From the NCBI GenBank assembly GCA_009760855.2, contig WPIO01000042.1, positions 454,501 through 518,500 of the forward strand: a DNA stretch of 64,000 nt. Direction: 5' to 3'. Position numbers and translations under genes: made by a program. Positions within the stretch are counted from its first letter, which is position 1. Every line of letters starts with the position of its first letter. A model generated the notes under the pieces. That model had not been told where the DNA came from and ran no database searches. It saw only the letters and a list, made by a program, of their open reading frames with translations. This DNA is from Cristatella mucedo. Taxonomy: Eukaryota > Bryozoa > Phylactolaemata > Cristatellidae. Of the stretch, positions 11,480 through 22,199 are shown in pieces.

Positions 11480-12173
11480 GTAAGTTGGCTTGTCGTGGCT
11501 TTGGCCCGTAATTTGCTGTGTTCATGATTTGAGTGCCATCTGCAGCCCCCTGCCGGTTCGATTCCACTGTTTGGCACCTGCCCCATGCTCGAAATCTGCC
11601 CCCCCCCCCGTCTGTCTGTTTGCCATTGTCTATCTTTATGACTCACTATCATTCCTTTCTCTCTGTCAGTCTGTTTATCTGTCTTCTTTTCCGTTTCCCT
11701 TTTCGTTACTCAGTGTGGATATGTCTGCAGCTTTTGCTCTCTCAATTTGGTCTTCCCAGTGTCCTTCTGCCTCTGCATGTCATTTTGTATGTCTCTTTTT
11801 AGGCTCCCCATCTTCCCTGTCTCCATTTGCCACTGTCCTCATCTCTCCGACTCTGTCACCCTCTCTCTGTCTGTCGTTCCCCTGTGCGCTTCTTTGTGCA
11901 CATGTGAGCCATGTTGCTTGCCCTCTCGCTCTTGGTCGCTCTATGCCTCCTTAGCTGGCCCTGCGGTTTCTTGCCCTTTGTGATCTAGCTTATTCGTTGT
12001 CATGCCTACACTCCGCCACTGTAGTGACACGGTCGAGTTTAGCTTCCGATTAAGTCTCTGGCTTTGCCGTTGCCACAATCACTTCCTGCCTCCGTTGCGC
12101 CGGATTGCCCCGCGTGGCTGATTCACCTTGCTGCTCTTGGTGCTGCCACACCTGCTCGCTGCTCCCGTTGCAG

Positions 12174-12295
12174 GCATAACAGCGATTCCGACGCGTTCAA
12201 GGATATGTGCGGTGCAAATAAGATGTGCGTCGAGCCGGGTCTCTACGCCATCATTGGCGCCGCTGCAGCCCTCGGTGGAGTCACGAGAATGACAG
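12174..12295 (+). CDS. CLCN3/4/5-like: CLC exchanger exon 7 (residues 238-278)
   Basis: 122 nt. One base completes Leu 238 and one base is left over for Val 279. Acceptor cgttgcag, donor gtaagg. A short luminal loop with two cysteines (MCGANKMCVEPG) is followed by the very conserved GLYAIIGAAAALGGVTRMT. The cysteine pair corresponds in position to the WC...ADC pair of vertebrate proteins. Confidence 0.95.
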
Positions 12296-12890
12296 GTAAG
12301 GCTCGTCGACACCGATCCTCCGATCGGGCGCCTCCTATTTCGTGCATACACACGTCTGCCGGCCATCTCGTCTCACCGGTCGCATCGCTTTGTGCCCACT
12401 GGCTCGCCAGTGTTCCGAGGCTGCTGCCGAGCTTCCGCCGGGTAGCCTCGATGCCTGGTCACGTCTAGGATGTTTTGTACCACAGCTAGCCACACCGGTG
12501 AAAGCAGCTGGGCAGGTGGGCCCTGCTTCGGCGTGCCATACGCGGATCCCCACGCGCTAGCTCTCTCGATAATCGAGCTGCAGAGATGGTGAGGAGGGCT
12601 GCAGCTTGCGTTCCAACTATCGATATCGATCCCCGACCGAAATGCATTGGCCTAGGCAGAATTACCTTCTCCACCTAGGCAAGGCCATTGCTTCACTGTG
12701 CCAAGGGCAGCCTATCCCGGGCCCTGAAGGATCCCAAGCCCCTCTGGCTTTCCACCGGTATGCACAGTTTTAGTGTCCGCCGAGGAAAGCAAGTGGCCAC
12801 ATGGATGAGAAAGCAAGAGTGGATGCAGGCGCGGCGAGCTCTGTCTCAATATGTCTTCAAGCCATCAGCAACAGGTCTCACGTCATTGCC
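12296..12890 (+). other. Intron 7 start, no recognised feature
   Basis: GC-moderate DNA without a recognised gene or repeat. Confidence 0.4.
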
Positions 12891-12895
12891 CACAT

Positions 12896-13547
12896 GCTTT
12901 GGTGATTGCAGCTGGTGCAAAACTCCGCAACTAGGCTTGTCTGCCGTGAGCGTCGCAGTTGTCACATTACAACACTTCTCGCCGACCTGCAATGGCTACC
13001 AGTGAAGCAATGGATTAGCTTCAAGGTTTTGTCGCTCACTTTTAGGTCACTTCATTCTTTGGCTCCAGCCTATCTCTCAGATATACTCCCCCATCAGGCC
13101 AAGCATCGTACCACCCGCTTTTCGGAATCCAACAGTCTACCAATGCCTCATACAAACCTCAAATCCTTTGGAGACCGTGCATTTAGTTCGTATGCTCCCA
13201 AAGCCTGGAACTCCCTCCCGACCTGCGTCAGAACATCCCCTGACTTGACCACATTTAAAAAGAATTTAAAAACACACCTATTTAGGACAGCATTTAGTGG
13301 GTCCCTGTGATTTGTTCTTGATGTGCTTATGCGTGCTGACACTGTGCATGCTGCCACTAACCACATCTGCATGCTGACCCTGTGCGTGTCACCTCTAACC
13401 ATGTTATTCATTCTTGTTTGTTTATCAAGCAAGATATTACTCACCATTCAATTGCATTTCCCTTTGCAGCAAATGTAAAGCGCCTAGAGAGAGATTGAGT
13501 TCTCTGAGGGCACTTTATCAAGTGAATTATTATTATTATTATTATTC
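12896..13547 (+). mobile_element. L-A LINE, 5'-truncated, with (ATT)n tail
   Basis: On the + strand the frame LTFRSLHSLAPAYLSDILPH through FSSYAPKAWNSLP and DLTTFKKNLKTHLF is intact to its stop near 13310. A 3' UTR, the consensus end and (ATT)7 at about 13527-13546 follow. It is one of the best-preserved copies in the window. Confidence 0.9.
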
Positions 13548-13859
13548 TCACGAAATCTACTAGGTACTCAATCCAGTGGATTGCATAAGAACTCGTGCAA
13601 TGGCACGAAAATTTTGAGTGTGCTTGGGCGATGGCATAGTTAAATATGCAATCCGAGTTGTAACTGCACGATTTCTGGTGGATTAATATGAATTGTTCTA
13701 GTGGCAGAGCTTTGCATCCCATTTGCACGAGACCATACCAGCACAATGGTACGATATTCGGTCGGTGGGTTACAACGACTGTGTACGACAATATTCAGTT
13801 GGAATTTGAGCTTTGAACCACCGATTTCTTGTCGATTTACATGTTAGCACTGTTTGATC

Positions 13860-13945
13860 ATGCACAATTTACAGTATATGTAAAGTGCCTATAAAGAGAT
13901 TGAGTTCTCTGTAGGCACTATACAAATGTGTTATTATTACTTAAT
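13860..13945 (+). mobile_element. Solo L-A 3' tail
   Basis: Only the last ~80 bp of L-A (gtaaagtgcctataaagaga, gttctctgtaggcactatac) plus ATTATTATT. It is a very short insertion. Confidence 0.75.
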
Positions 13946-14770
13946 TAGAGTGGTTTGCGGTGAATTTTAGTAATTGGTTACACCCTAATTGCAAAATCAC
14001 ATTTTAATAACACCCAGTGTGAACTATATCTCTTTCTAAATGTTTTACCTAGTCGCAATATGGAGCAGTCAACGGAGGAGTGAAAAGAATACCATGCTTA
14101 ACTGCAGCAAGTGCTATCACATAAGTGACAATTCCTATACACTCGTGTAAATTTATCCAACCGAAAGCAGAAGTTTTTCCTGCGTCGTGTAAAACAAGCA
14201 GAGCTCAAGTTGCATTTCAAATATCACTCTGATACGTGAAGTATTAGCTGAGTTATGAATTTTACAAGGCACAACTCTACACTGGAAATAAAGCTGTTTA
14301 AAAGTCACAATAATGCCCCTCAATGTGCTTCATGCATGTATCTCGATCTACCAAGGTTCGACAAGTTTGGATGCAAGTCAAATATGATGCAGAGATCGGG
14401 AAATTTTTTATTTGTAGATATGTTGCTTTCGGTTTACATCCGGGTTAGACGTGGTTTGCATAATCATTTTTTCTTTTATGTCTTTTAAGTCGTCAGAGCT
14501 TCTAACATATTTGTCTTTTGAAAGGGAGCATAAACAAAGACATGATTGTCGGATAAATTTGATAAATGTTTTCTTTACATTCTTCCTTTAGGAATTACTT
14601 TGTAGATGAGTGCAGCGTGTTATCATGTTATTGTTTTTGGAAAACTTTAATACAATAATCACGAGCCAGTCGTCCCATCGCCATGTTGATAGCCAACACA
14701 AATGGTCACGGCCGTGAGTGCAGATGGAGCAAGTGCTGTAATAAAATGGTTGGTTTTTCTTAGCTTCGAT
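13946..14770 (+). other. AT-rich intron DNA
   Basis: No gene. It shares phrases with 10440-10960 (see that entry). Confidence 0.4.
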
Positions 14771-14774
14771 TTCA

Positions 14775-16062
14775 CTGTCTTAAAATCTGGGGGATGGTAA
14801 CTGTCGTGAGACCAGTTGATTGCAAGTTATAGACTTTCGGAGCAGAGCAGGGGAAGGCAATCTCCCCAAAGGTTATGAGGGTGGTTTGGGGCAGAATTAG
14901 AAGAGATGGTGGTATTCGGAGAAACCTGGTTAGTAAGTATTTCTGATAAGTAGGACGGAGCAAGATATGAATGGAAATATATGTGTTTGGCACGAGCTTA
15001 ATGTCGATGGATAGCTTGATTGGCAGCCAGTGCAGGTCAGCGAGAAGAGATCTAATGTGGCAATTGGCATGTTTATTGAAGACAAGCCCAGCTGCCGAGT
15101 CTTACACCATCTGGGAGCATTTTATTTTATGGTCAGTAAGACCTTCAAGGAGAGTGGCAAATGTCTAGGCAGGATGTCACAAATGCACTGACTTGGCCGT
15201 GATAACCTTATCTAGGCCAAAGTTTTGCCATATGGCGTAGCTGAAAAGTGGGCAGGACGTGACTGTGGAGCTGAGGTGTCTATTTAGCAGTAGGTCACCA
15301 TTGTACCGGATACCTAGATTCTGTGCAGAGGCTAGAGTGAATATGCTGGCCGAGCCCATATTTGAGGGATCAGAGCTCTCCGGTTTCTGAGTGACGCTAG
15401 ATTTGCCCTGTTTACCCATACCTCGTATAAATCTCAAACCCTTTGGAGACCGTGCCTTTAGTTCGTATGCTCCAAAGCCTGGAACTCACTCCCGACTTGC
15501 TTCACGATATCTCCTGACTTGTCCACATTTAAAAGGAAAGAAAAAACTTATCTATTTAGGACAGCATTTAGTGAGTCCCTGTGATTCGTCTTTTATGTGC
15601 TTATGCCTGCTGATGCTGTGCATGCTGCCACTAACCCTACTTGCATGCTAACCCTGTGCATGTCACCCCTAACTATGTTATTCTTGTTGTTTATTCAGCA
15701 TACTAACACTAATCATTCGCATTCGATCGTGCTTCCTTTGCAGCAAATGTACAGTGTCTAATAAGAGATTGAGTTCTCTGAGGATGCTATATCAATTGTA
15801 TTATTATTGTTATTATTATCAGGTTTGTCTTATCGTCATTCAGTTTGAAAAGTTGGCTGCCATCCTAGTGCAAGCAGCAAGGCTGTGTTTGTCATCAGCT
15901 TAGAAATGAATGCCTAGATTTTGCTTTGCGATCACATCGACCAGAGACAGATTGCACATTGTGAAAAGAAGTGGGTCATGAACAGATCCACGGCATGCCT
16001 TACTCTTCAAGGGCTCATCGTGACGACCGTTGGCCATTTACATGTGTGCTTTAAAATCTGCC
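14775..16062 (-). mobile_element. Decayed L-A LINE (RT region to ORF end), interrupted
   Basis: On the - strand the RT motif C area (GSVHDPLLFTMCNLSLVD near 15850-16000) is followed by the segment at 15177-15410 (matching SISxVESARxLGV-type sequence) and 14775-15000. The element is split at about 15415 by the + strand L-A tail. It has many stops and is an old copy. Confidence 0.7.
15415..15822 (+). mobile_element. L-A LINE 3' end inserted into an older L-A copy
   Basis: This + strand fragment (INLKPFGDRAFSSYAPKPG, then 3' UTR, consensus end and ATT run) sits inside the - strand L-A element. The host sequence continues on both sides at the position where the intact family has no gap. Confidence 0.85.
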
Positions 16063-16081
16063 CAATAAAATAGCGCATAAG

Positions 16082-16155
16082 GCGAGCTGGTGTGGCCCAG
16101 CGGTTAAGGTGCTCGCACCGACCAAGGTTCGGCCGAGGTCGTGGGCTCGAGAAAA
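16082..16155 (+). mobile_element. SINE-B head (tRNA-like)
   Basis: The tRNA-like A box (tggcccagcggttaaggtgc) and B box (aggtcgtgggctcga) are present, but the 3' LINE-like tail is missing. It lies about 130 bp upstream of the exon 8 acceptor. Confidence 0.8.
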
Positions 16156-16281
16156 TTGAAATTGAAAGAAAATGCAAAGAAAATGAGTGAGCGGTCTAGT
16201 CGCCCCCAGTGTACTAGCACAATTGTCGAATACCGTCGTGGCTCCCACGTGTGATGGCCGGTGCTTTTCTCATCGTTTTAG

Positions 16282-16396
16282 TGTCACTAGTGGTCATGAT
16301 GTTTGAGGTGACAGGTGCCATCAAGTACATAATGCCGTTGATGGTCGCCGTAATGGCCAGCAAGTGGGTGGGCGACTTCCTTGCCAAAGAGGGCAT
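16282..16396 (+). CDS. CLCN3/4/5-like: CLC exchanger exon 8 (residues 279-316, last membrane helices)
   Basis: 115 nt. Two bases complete Val 279 and two bases start Ile 317. Acceptor cgttttag, donor gtatcc, which is weak outside the GTA core. It encodes [12 protein letters not shown], then [16 protein letters not shown] and the end of the last membrane helix. Read-through past the donor would stay open to a stop at about 16548-16550 and would remove both CBS domains. A SINE head lies about 135 bp upstream of the acceptor. Confidence 0.95.
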
Positions 16397-17622
16397 GTAT
16401 CCTTTGACCATGGCATATGGCAGCTGTCACTGCTCCTGCCTGTTTTGTTTCGAGCGGACTTCTCCAGCAGACATTAAATGCTGTGCTATAGCTGATGTGG
16501 ATCACAGTTCTCTTTTAGATAGCCTGTCAGCTGTTGGCAGTCCTGGCTGAAAGAGGGGTAGGGGAGGGTGGGAGAGAAATTGTGACTCACCGGACCTTGC
16601 CAGTCCAGATCTGCATCCTCAGTCGTGCTGCTGCCAAATTATACCTCATGCATGCCTAATGGCGTATGCAGCTGGTGCTGTCCACCCTTGCACCTGCTCT
16701 TCGTGCATGCTTTTGTATTGCATTGAGTCAAGTGGCAGCCTGACGAGGCACTGAAGTGGTATTGGAAATTTGCTTTCGCCTGCTGCTCTCAGATGCCAAT
16801 TATTTGCATCGATCGGTTGCAGATCGCCCTTTGGTCGGAGGTTTTATTACCCGATGACTGGAAATTGTCAATTTGTGTCTGCTCGCCACCACTTGGGACC
16901 CATCCCACCGGGATTAGCCATTTTTGCTACCATTCCCTGTGCATTGTGAGGCTGAATCAGGAGGCTGCCAGGGTTGTGCTTGCGTTTGTGCGAGAGAAAA
17001 TCTTTTATTTATCAGCTCAAGTCTGATTGCTTTAATGTTCTGCTGATTTCTTGAAATCTTAGACCTCAAAGCATTAATCAAGGTCTCAGCAGACTTCGCG
17101 GGTCGTGCTTGGCTCATTCAGCCTTTTGGCTATCAGTGTAAGGTGAAATTCGTTGGCTGGCTGAACAAGTACCATCCATCGTAGTGCATTGCACTGGAGG
17201 GGCTTTTTGATAAGATCAAAGGGATGCCAATTCTTAAGTGTGTTTTTTCATAGTTATTGCTACTAAGCTGGCGAAGACTGGGTACTCCTGCCTGCTCCTG
17301 TGAGTATTAGGCAGCATCACTCCAGCTAGAGCACATTTGCTTGTAATTAGGAAAGCTTATTTTGTAAGTATACTACTTAGAAATGCTACCCTCGGAGGTG
17401 GAATGTGCAAAAACTTTTTGAAACAATTTCCTATCCATCGATGGATTGTATTCTTGCCAGTTTCGTTCTTAGACAGCATCTGTGAACCGATCCTGCACTT
17501 AGACTTGTGATGCTCCATGAGCTATTGCCCAGGTTTCTGTCATGTGATGCTCCATGAGCTATTGCCCAGGTTTCTGTCATCCTGCATGATCAGTCTATAT
17601 TGCCTTGACGTGCAATGATCAG
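16397..17622 (+). other. Intron 8, with tandem duplication near its 3' end
   Basis: No gene. A perfect 37-bp tandem duplication occupies 17506-17542 and 17543-17579 (unit starts tgtgatgctccatgagctat). Confidence 0.6.
17506..17579 (+). repeat. 37-bp perfect tandem duplication, 43 bp before exon 9
   Basis: Two identical copies of tgtgatgctccatgagctat...ttctgtca lie back to back. This is in branch-point territory for the weak acceptor at 17621-17622. Confidence 0.95.
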
Positions 17623-17718
17623 CTACGAAGCACACATCCAGCTAAATGGCTATCCTTTCCTGGACAATAAGGAGGAGTTCCCCTACACTACTATTGCAGC
17701 TGATGTCATGCGGCCGAG
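17623..17718 (+). CDS. CLCN3/4/5-like: CLC exchanger exon 9 (pore tyrosine, start of CBS1)
   Basis: 96 nt. One base completes Ile 317, and the first whole codon is Tyr 318, the anion-coordinating tyrosine (Y445 of CLC-ec1, Y558 of ClC-5). The exon runs [14 protein letters not shown], then into CBS1 (AADVMRPR). The acceptor (caatgatcag) has a poor pyrimidine tract and sits 43 bp after a 37-bp tandem duplication. The donor is a strong gtgagt, followed about 106 bp later by a (TG)n tract of roughly 70 units. Confidence 0.95.
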
Positions 17719-17813
17719 GTGAGTCACCATTTCACGGATTTACTTTTACTTTTTCACGGATTTGCTTTTACTTGCAAGAAATCGTTCATTTCGACTGATC
17801 AGCCCTTCTTCAA

Positions 17814-17967
<154 letters not shown>

Positions 17968-18686
17968 TCTAGCTACCATAAGTTTTGCCTCGCTTGCCCT
18001 CCTGTGAGTACGCTCGAAGTATCTCAGCCGGTAGCAGTTAAAACTACTGTACATTTTTTAAATACTAAAGGATGTGTTTTTATTCATTGGCTGTCAAGAA
18101 GTAGTGCTTCGGTTGGTAACTTATTATTGCTCAGGAGGACTACTGAGCACTTAATATGGAGTATGTTAGTACCTTTAAATGTAGCCCAAGCTCTGTGATT
18201 TGCATTTGCAGACCTTAGTCTTCTAATAAGAGCTGTGACATCTTTTTGATTCGCAAGCACACTGGGGACATTGGGCAGACACCCACTTGACCTTGGCCTC
18301 AGCCGGCAGACCTTATCCATACGTGGTTTCAGTTATAGCAGCTATGGTTAAGAGAGGCTTTTAGACAATAGGGTAAGATCACCAACCGAAATATGGAATA
18401 CCTTCAAAAGGTTTGGCATGCTATGCCATCCGAAGTAACTCTGAAGCTCGTCGAGTCCATGCCTGGCCAAATAACGGTCATTGCTATTAGGGGAGGGGCC
18501 ACATTCTAATATCATTAGTACTTCTATTGCCCGTGCTGTGGTTGTCATGCTATATAAATCGTGTGTTGGGCTTTGTGTTCATTTTAGCATCAATTTCACT
18601 CGTTTGGAGTCTCTGGCTAAATTTCAGAGCTGTCTACAGCAGTAGCCATAGTTGGGTGAGTGTGGTGAAACCTATCGCCGTGAGAC

Positions 18687-18689
<3 letters not shown>

Positions 18690-18742
<53 letters not shown>

Positions 18743-18771
18743 CGCGCGCGCGCGCATGTGCGCGTGTGTGT
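18690..18771 (+). repeat. (TG)n / (CG)n microsatellite
   Basis: (TG) repeats pass into cgtgcgcgcgcgcgcgcatg, a classic Z-DNA-prone sequence. Confidence 0.95.
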
Positions 18772-18868
18772 ATTAAGACGTGAACTATTTCTGGAAACTT
18801 AAGGCAAGTGGTCCGATTAGTAATTTCCTTTAAATTTTTGCAAACCTGAAGTTTTAGCCCTCTAAAAT

Positions 18869-19555
18869 GCAACTTCTGTAACTAACTGCTTGCTGGTCTA
18901 CTGGCCTGTGCAATCAGGTGCTTACAGCTGGTGCAAAAATCTGTAGCTAGACTTGTCTGTCGTGAGCGGCGCAATTGCCATATCACACCACTTCTCGCCG
19001 ACCTGCACTGGCTCCCAGTCAGGCAACGCATCGACTTCAAGGTTTTGTCGCTCACTTTTAGGTCCCTTCATCCTTTGGCTCCAGGCTACCTATCGGATCT
19101 ACTGCCCCACAAGGCTAAACATCATACCACCAGCTTTTCGGAATCTAATCGTTTACCTAATGTTTACCTCGTACAAACCTCAAAGCCTTTGGAGAGACTG
19201 TGCCTTTAATTCGTATGCTCCCAAAGCCTGGAGCTCACTCTCGACTCGCGTCACGACATCTCCTGACTTGACCACATTTAAAAAGAAACTCAAAACGCTT
19301 CTATTTATCACAGCATTTATCAGGTCCCTGTGATTCGAAATGTATTTGCTTATGCATGCTGAAATTGTGCATGCTGCGACTAAGCATACTTGCATGCTGA
19401 CCATGTGCATGTCACCCATAAACATGTTATTCTTGTGGTTTAGGGAGCATGGTGCTACTAACCATTCGGTCGTGCATCATTTGCAGCAAATTTAAAGTGC
19501 CTAGAAAGAAATTGAGTTCTCCGAGGGTGCTTTATCAAATGTATTATTATTATTA
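18869..19555 (+). mobile_element. L-A LINE, 5'-truncated, with (ATT)n tail
   Basis: VLSLTFRSLHPLAPGYLSDL and later AFNSYAPKAWSSLSTR (two frames, one frameshift) are followed by the 3' UTR and ATT tail at 19543-19555. Confidence 0.9.
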
Positions 19556-19559
19556 TTCA

Positions 19560-20700
19560 AGAGTAGTTCTACATAAACATGTTGCATCATGATGCCAGGT
19601 ATCTTCTACAGAAGTAGCCCCTGACCATGAGCCCTTTCCCTCAGCATTTCACTAAAATTTTCTGAAGGCAATTATCCTTAAAACTTTCATCAGAGCAAGG
19701 ATGGACAGTCTGTATATATATATTTCCAGCAACAAAAAATGGCAAATTTACTTACATTGGCCAATTCGATTGTACTTCAGTCGTAGTCGGTCCAGCTTCA
19801 GCTAGCCTCCTCCCCCCCACTCGAAACGAGCCATTGCATACTTGATGAACATACGGGGCTTCTTTTTTTCCATTCCAAGCAAGCAAACGTACTTCGTTCA
19901 TCCAATCGATGCCTAATTGTAACCCTTCTAACCATCTTCCCAGTAGCAGCCTTGAGGCTTTGAGCATGAACTCTCCCACGGGTAAAGTGATGCCTAAAGC
20001 TTCTCTCTTTATCAGTCTGTCGTTGCATGTCCCTAGTGACATTTGGACGGCAGTCTTTCATCGTTATCGACGATACCGGCCTCGGCCATCGTCCTCAGAT
20101 TGTACCATTGTACCTCACCAATTGTTTGGCAATTGCAACTTTGCTGGTTTCCTTTTGGTGCAAAGTCCACATTCAGCCCTTCGTGAACACAGTCAACTAG
20201 ATAGTCTTAAGCATGCCGATTGGCGATATTGATAGGCATTAATTAATGTTAACTTGATAGCGATGTTAGGCATGCATTAGCATAGGCCGTGCACTGTTGC
20301 TTTCATACTACTGCATATGTCAAAAGTACCTCTGTAACAGTGCAGTCGTTTTCAAGGTGCTTTAAAATAAGGAAATCCTCCATTTTTAAATAAATTGTAA
20401 GGATCCAAGGTGCATTCTCATTATTTTCCTGTTTATGCTGATTTGTGAAAATACCATCCTCCAAGTCATTATTTTATTGGGCATATTTGTTCTTTGCCTT
20501 TCGTTTAATGCTCCACTGTCGGATTCGTATTACTACCCATAAACGAGGACTGGCCGATACTTTCGTATTTGAGTTTATATATTTATCCATGTACATGATA
20601 TAAATTTATACATGTGTGGAATTTATGTACATTTACTGTCTTTTTATTTATTTCTTCTACATATCTACATAGCTAATATTATCCCTATGTTGCATGTATT
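19560..20700 (+). other. AT-rich intron DNA
   Basis: No gene or repeat family recognised. There is an AT-rich part at 20440-20700. Confidence 0.4.
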
Positions 20701-20705
20701 TTGAA

Positions 20706-20762
20706 TATATGTGTGTGTGTGTATTTTGTGTGTATATATATATATATGTGTGTGTGCGTGCA
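20706..20762 (+). repeat. Short (TG)n/(TA)n microsatellite
   Basis: gtgtgtgtgt and tatatatatata blocks before exon 10. Confidence 0.9.
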
Positions 20763-20866
20763 TGTTCTATATCTTGCTATTTATGTGTGACTGTCTATCT
20801 ACAAAATTTGAAGGTAGTCATCTTTTTCGTTCGCCTCCCTTACAGATATATATCTCTGTATTGCAG

Positions 20867-20925
20867 ACGCGGTGAGGTACCTATTGCTGTTATCACTCAG
20901 GAAGGAATGACTGTCGAACAGCTGG
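20867..20925 (+). CDS. CLCN3/4/5-like: CLC exchanger exon 10 (CBS1, residues 349-368)
   Basis: 59 nt, the smallest exon. One base completes Arg 349 and one base starts Asp 369. Acceptor gtattgcag, donor gtaatt. It encodes RGEVPIAVITQEGMTVEQL, matching the PPLAVLTQDxMTVxD part of the first CBS domain. Confidence 0.93.
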
Positions 20926-21398
20926 GTAATTGGCTTGCAGTGTTCTCTCTTGGGCACCTACTGCCTTGTGTGCGCTAATGGTCCGTGTGTATCCGTGTCG
21001 GGACGATGTCGAGCTGCCCTCATCCCGTCGCCGCTCGCACGTGACCCGCCTTCACTGGGCAGAGCTGAGGGCTGAGCTTGCCGCTCTGCCCTCAGCTCTG
21101 CATTGGTAAGTTCATGGCTCTTGTCCATGACTCTCTCTAGTCAGACGGAGGGATGTGAGCCAGCAGTTTCTGTTCACTTCCTCATAAGCTCTCGGAAGCT
21201 TGCCGCTTCCCTCTCTCTGCTGTGGTCGGGAGCACGGGCAGCTGCTAGCTAGCAGCTGCCCCATGCCGTCATTGAAAGCACCGTCGCTAGCACCAGACCG
21301 TGGCTCGTTGTCCACCGACGATTACCATGTTGGGCGGTTGCTTGCGGGCAGGTTGGTCAGAGAGGAGAATGCTCAGTAGAGGCTTTCGACGCTTGCAG
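20926..21398 (+). other. Intron 10 (473 bp)
   Basis: No feature beyond a short inverted repeat, agctgctagctagcagct, near 21238-21256. Confidence 0.5.
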
Positions 21399-21628
21399 AC
21401 GCGATGGTCAAGACCACCGAATACAACGCATTTCCCGTGGTGGTGTCGCGAGAGTCGCAGTACCTGGTCGGCATAGTGAGCAAGCGAGATCTCAAGATAG
21501 CGCTCGGCACAGCCCGTGAGAAGCACACTCTGCCGCTGGAGACGCGAGTCTACTTCACGCCACAATATCCGGCTAACATTAACTCCACAGATGCACCCGT
21601 TCTAAAGCTTCGCAAGATCGTCGACTTG
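21399..21628 (+). CDS. CLCN3/4/5-like: CLC exchanger exon 11 (CBS1 end and inter-CBS linker)
   Basis: 230 nt. Two bases complete Asp 369 and the exon ends in phase 0. Acceptor cgcttgcag, donor gtgagc. It encodes TTEYNAFPVVVSRESQYLVG and continues to the KRDL that closes CBS1. Tyr 377 aligns with the ATP-contacting Tyr 617 of ClC-5. The rest is the linker between CBS domains, ending LKLRKIVDL. A (TG)n tract starts about 110 bp after the donor. Confidence 0.95.
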
Positions 21629-21736
21629 GTGAGCGCTTGCTGTCGCCATAGCAGCCGTCCTTCATCTGTGATCTGGGTGTGCTAGCATGCACTTATTATG
21701 TGTGTCGGCACTTATATGTGCATGCTCGTATGTGAA

Positions 21737-21839
<103 letters not shown>

Positions 21840-22035
21840 CCATGGGGTATGCTTGTGCATGCTCATTCGCCCAGGTGTATGTTCATGTATAAGCATGCAC
21901 ATGTTGTGTGATTGTGTGTATTTGTGTGTGTGGTGAGATAAGATGAGATAATTGTTATCTTTTACTTCATTAAGTAATTAGGACGTCTATGTAGTGGTTA
22001 CTCTGAATAATGCTGGTCATGTGCATTACTGGCAC

Positions 22036-22195
22036 TCATCCCAGCATTTGGGTGCTCGTACTTTATAACCCAAAAAATGTGTTCGAGTCTTGCTTCAGGC
22101 AATTCTCTATAGCCCACCGAATTCTGGGTGACAGCCGACTATGCTCTTCTGCCGTTATGTAAATGAGGCTGTTGAATCAGCAGCTCATTATCTTT
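22036..22195 (+). mobile_element. Possible diverged SINE-A
   Basis: It shares the SINE-A body order: 'gtgttcgagtcttgc' as B box, then 'tctatagcccacc', 'gctcttctgccgttatgtaa' and 'atgaggctgttgaatcagc'. It is diverged and the A box is doubtful. Confidence 0.5.
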
Positions 22196-22199
22196 TAGT

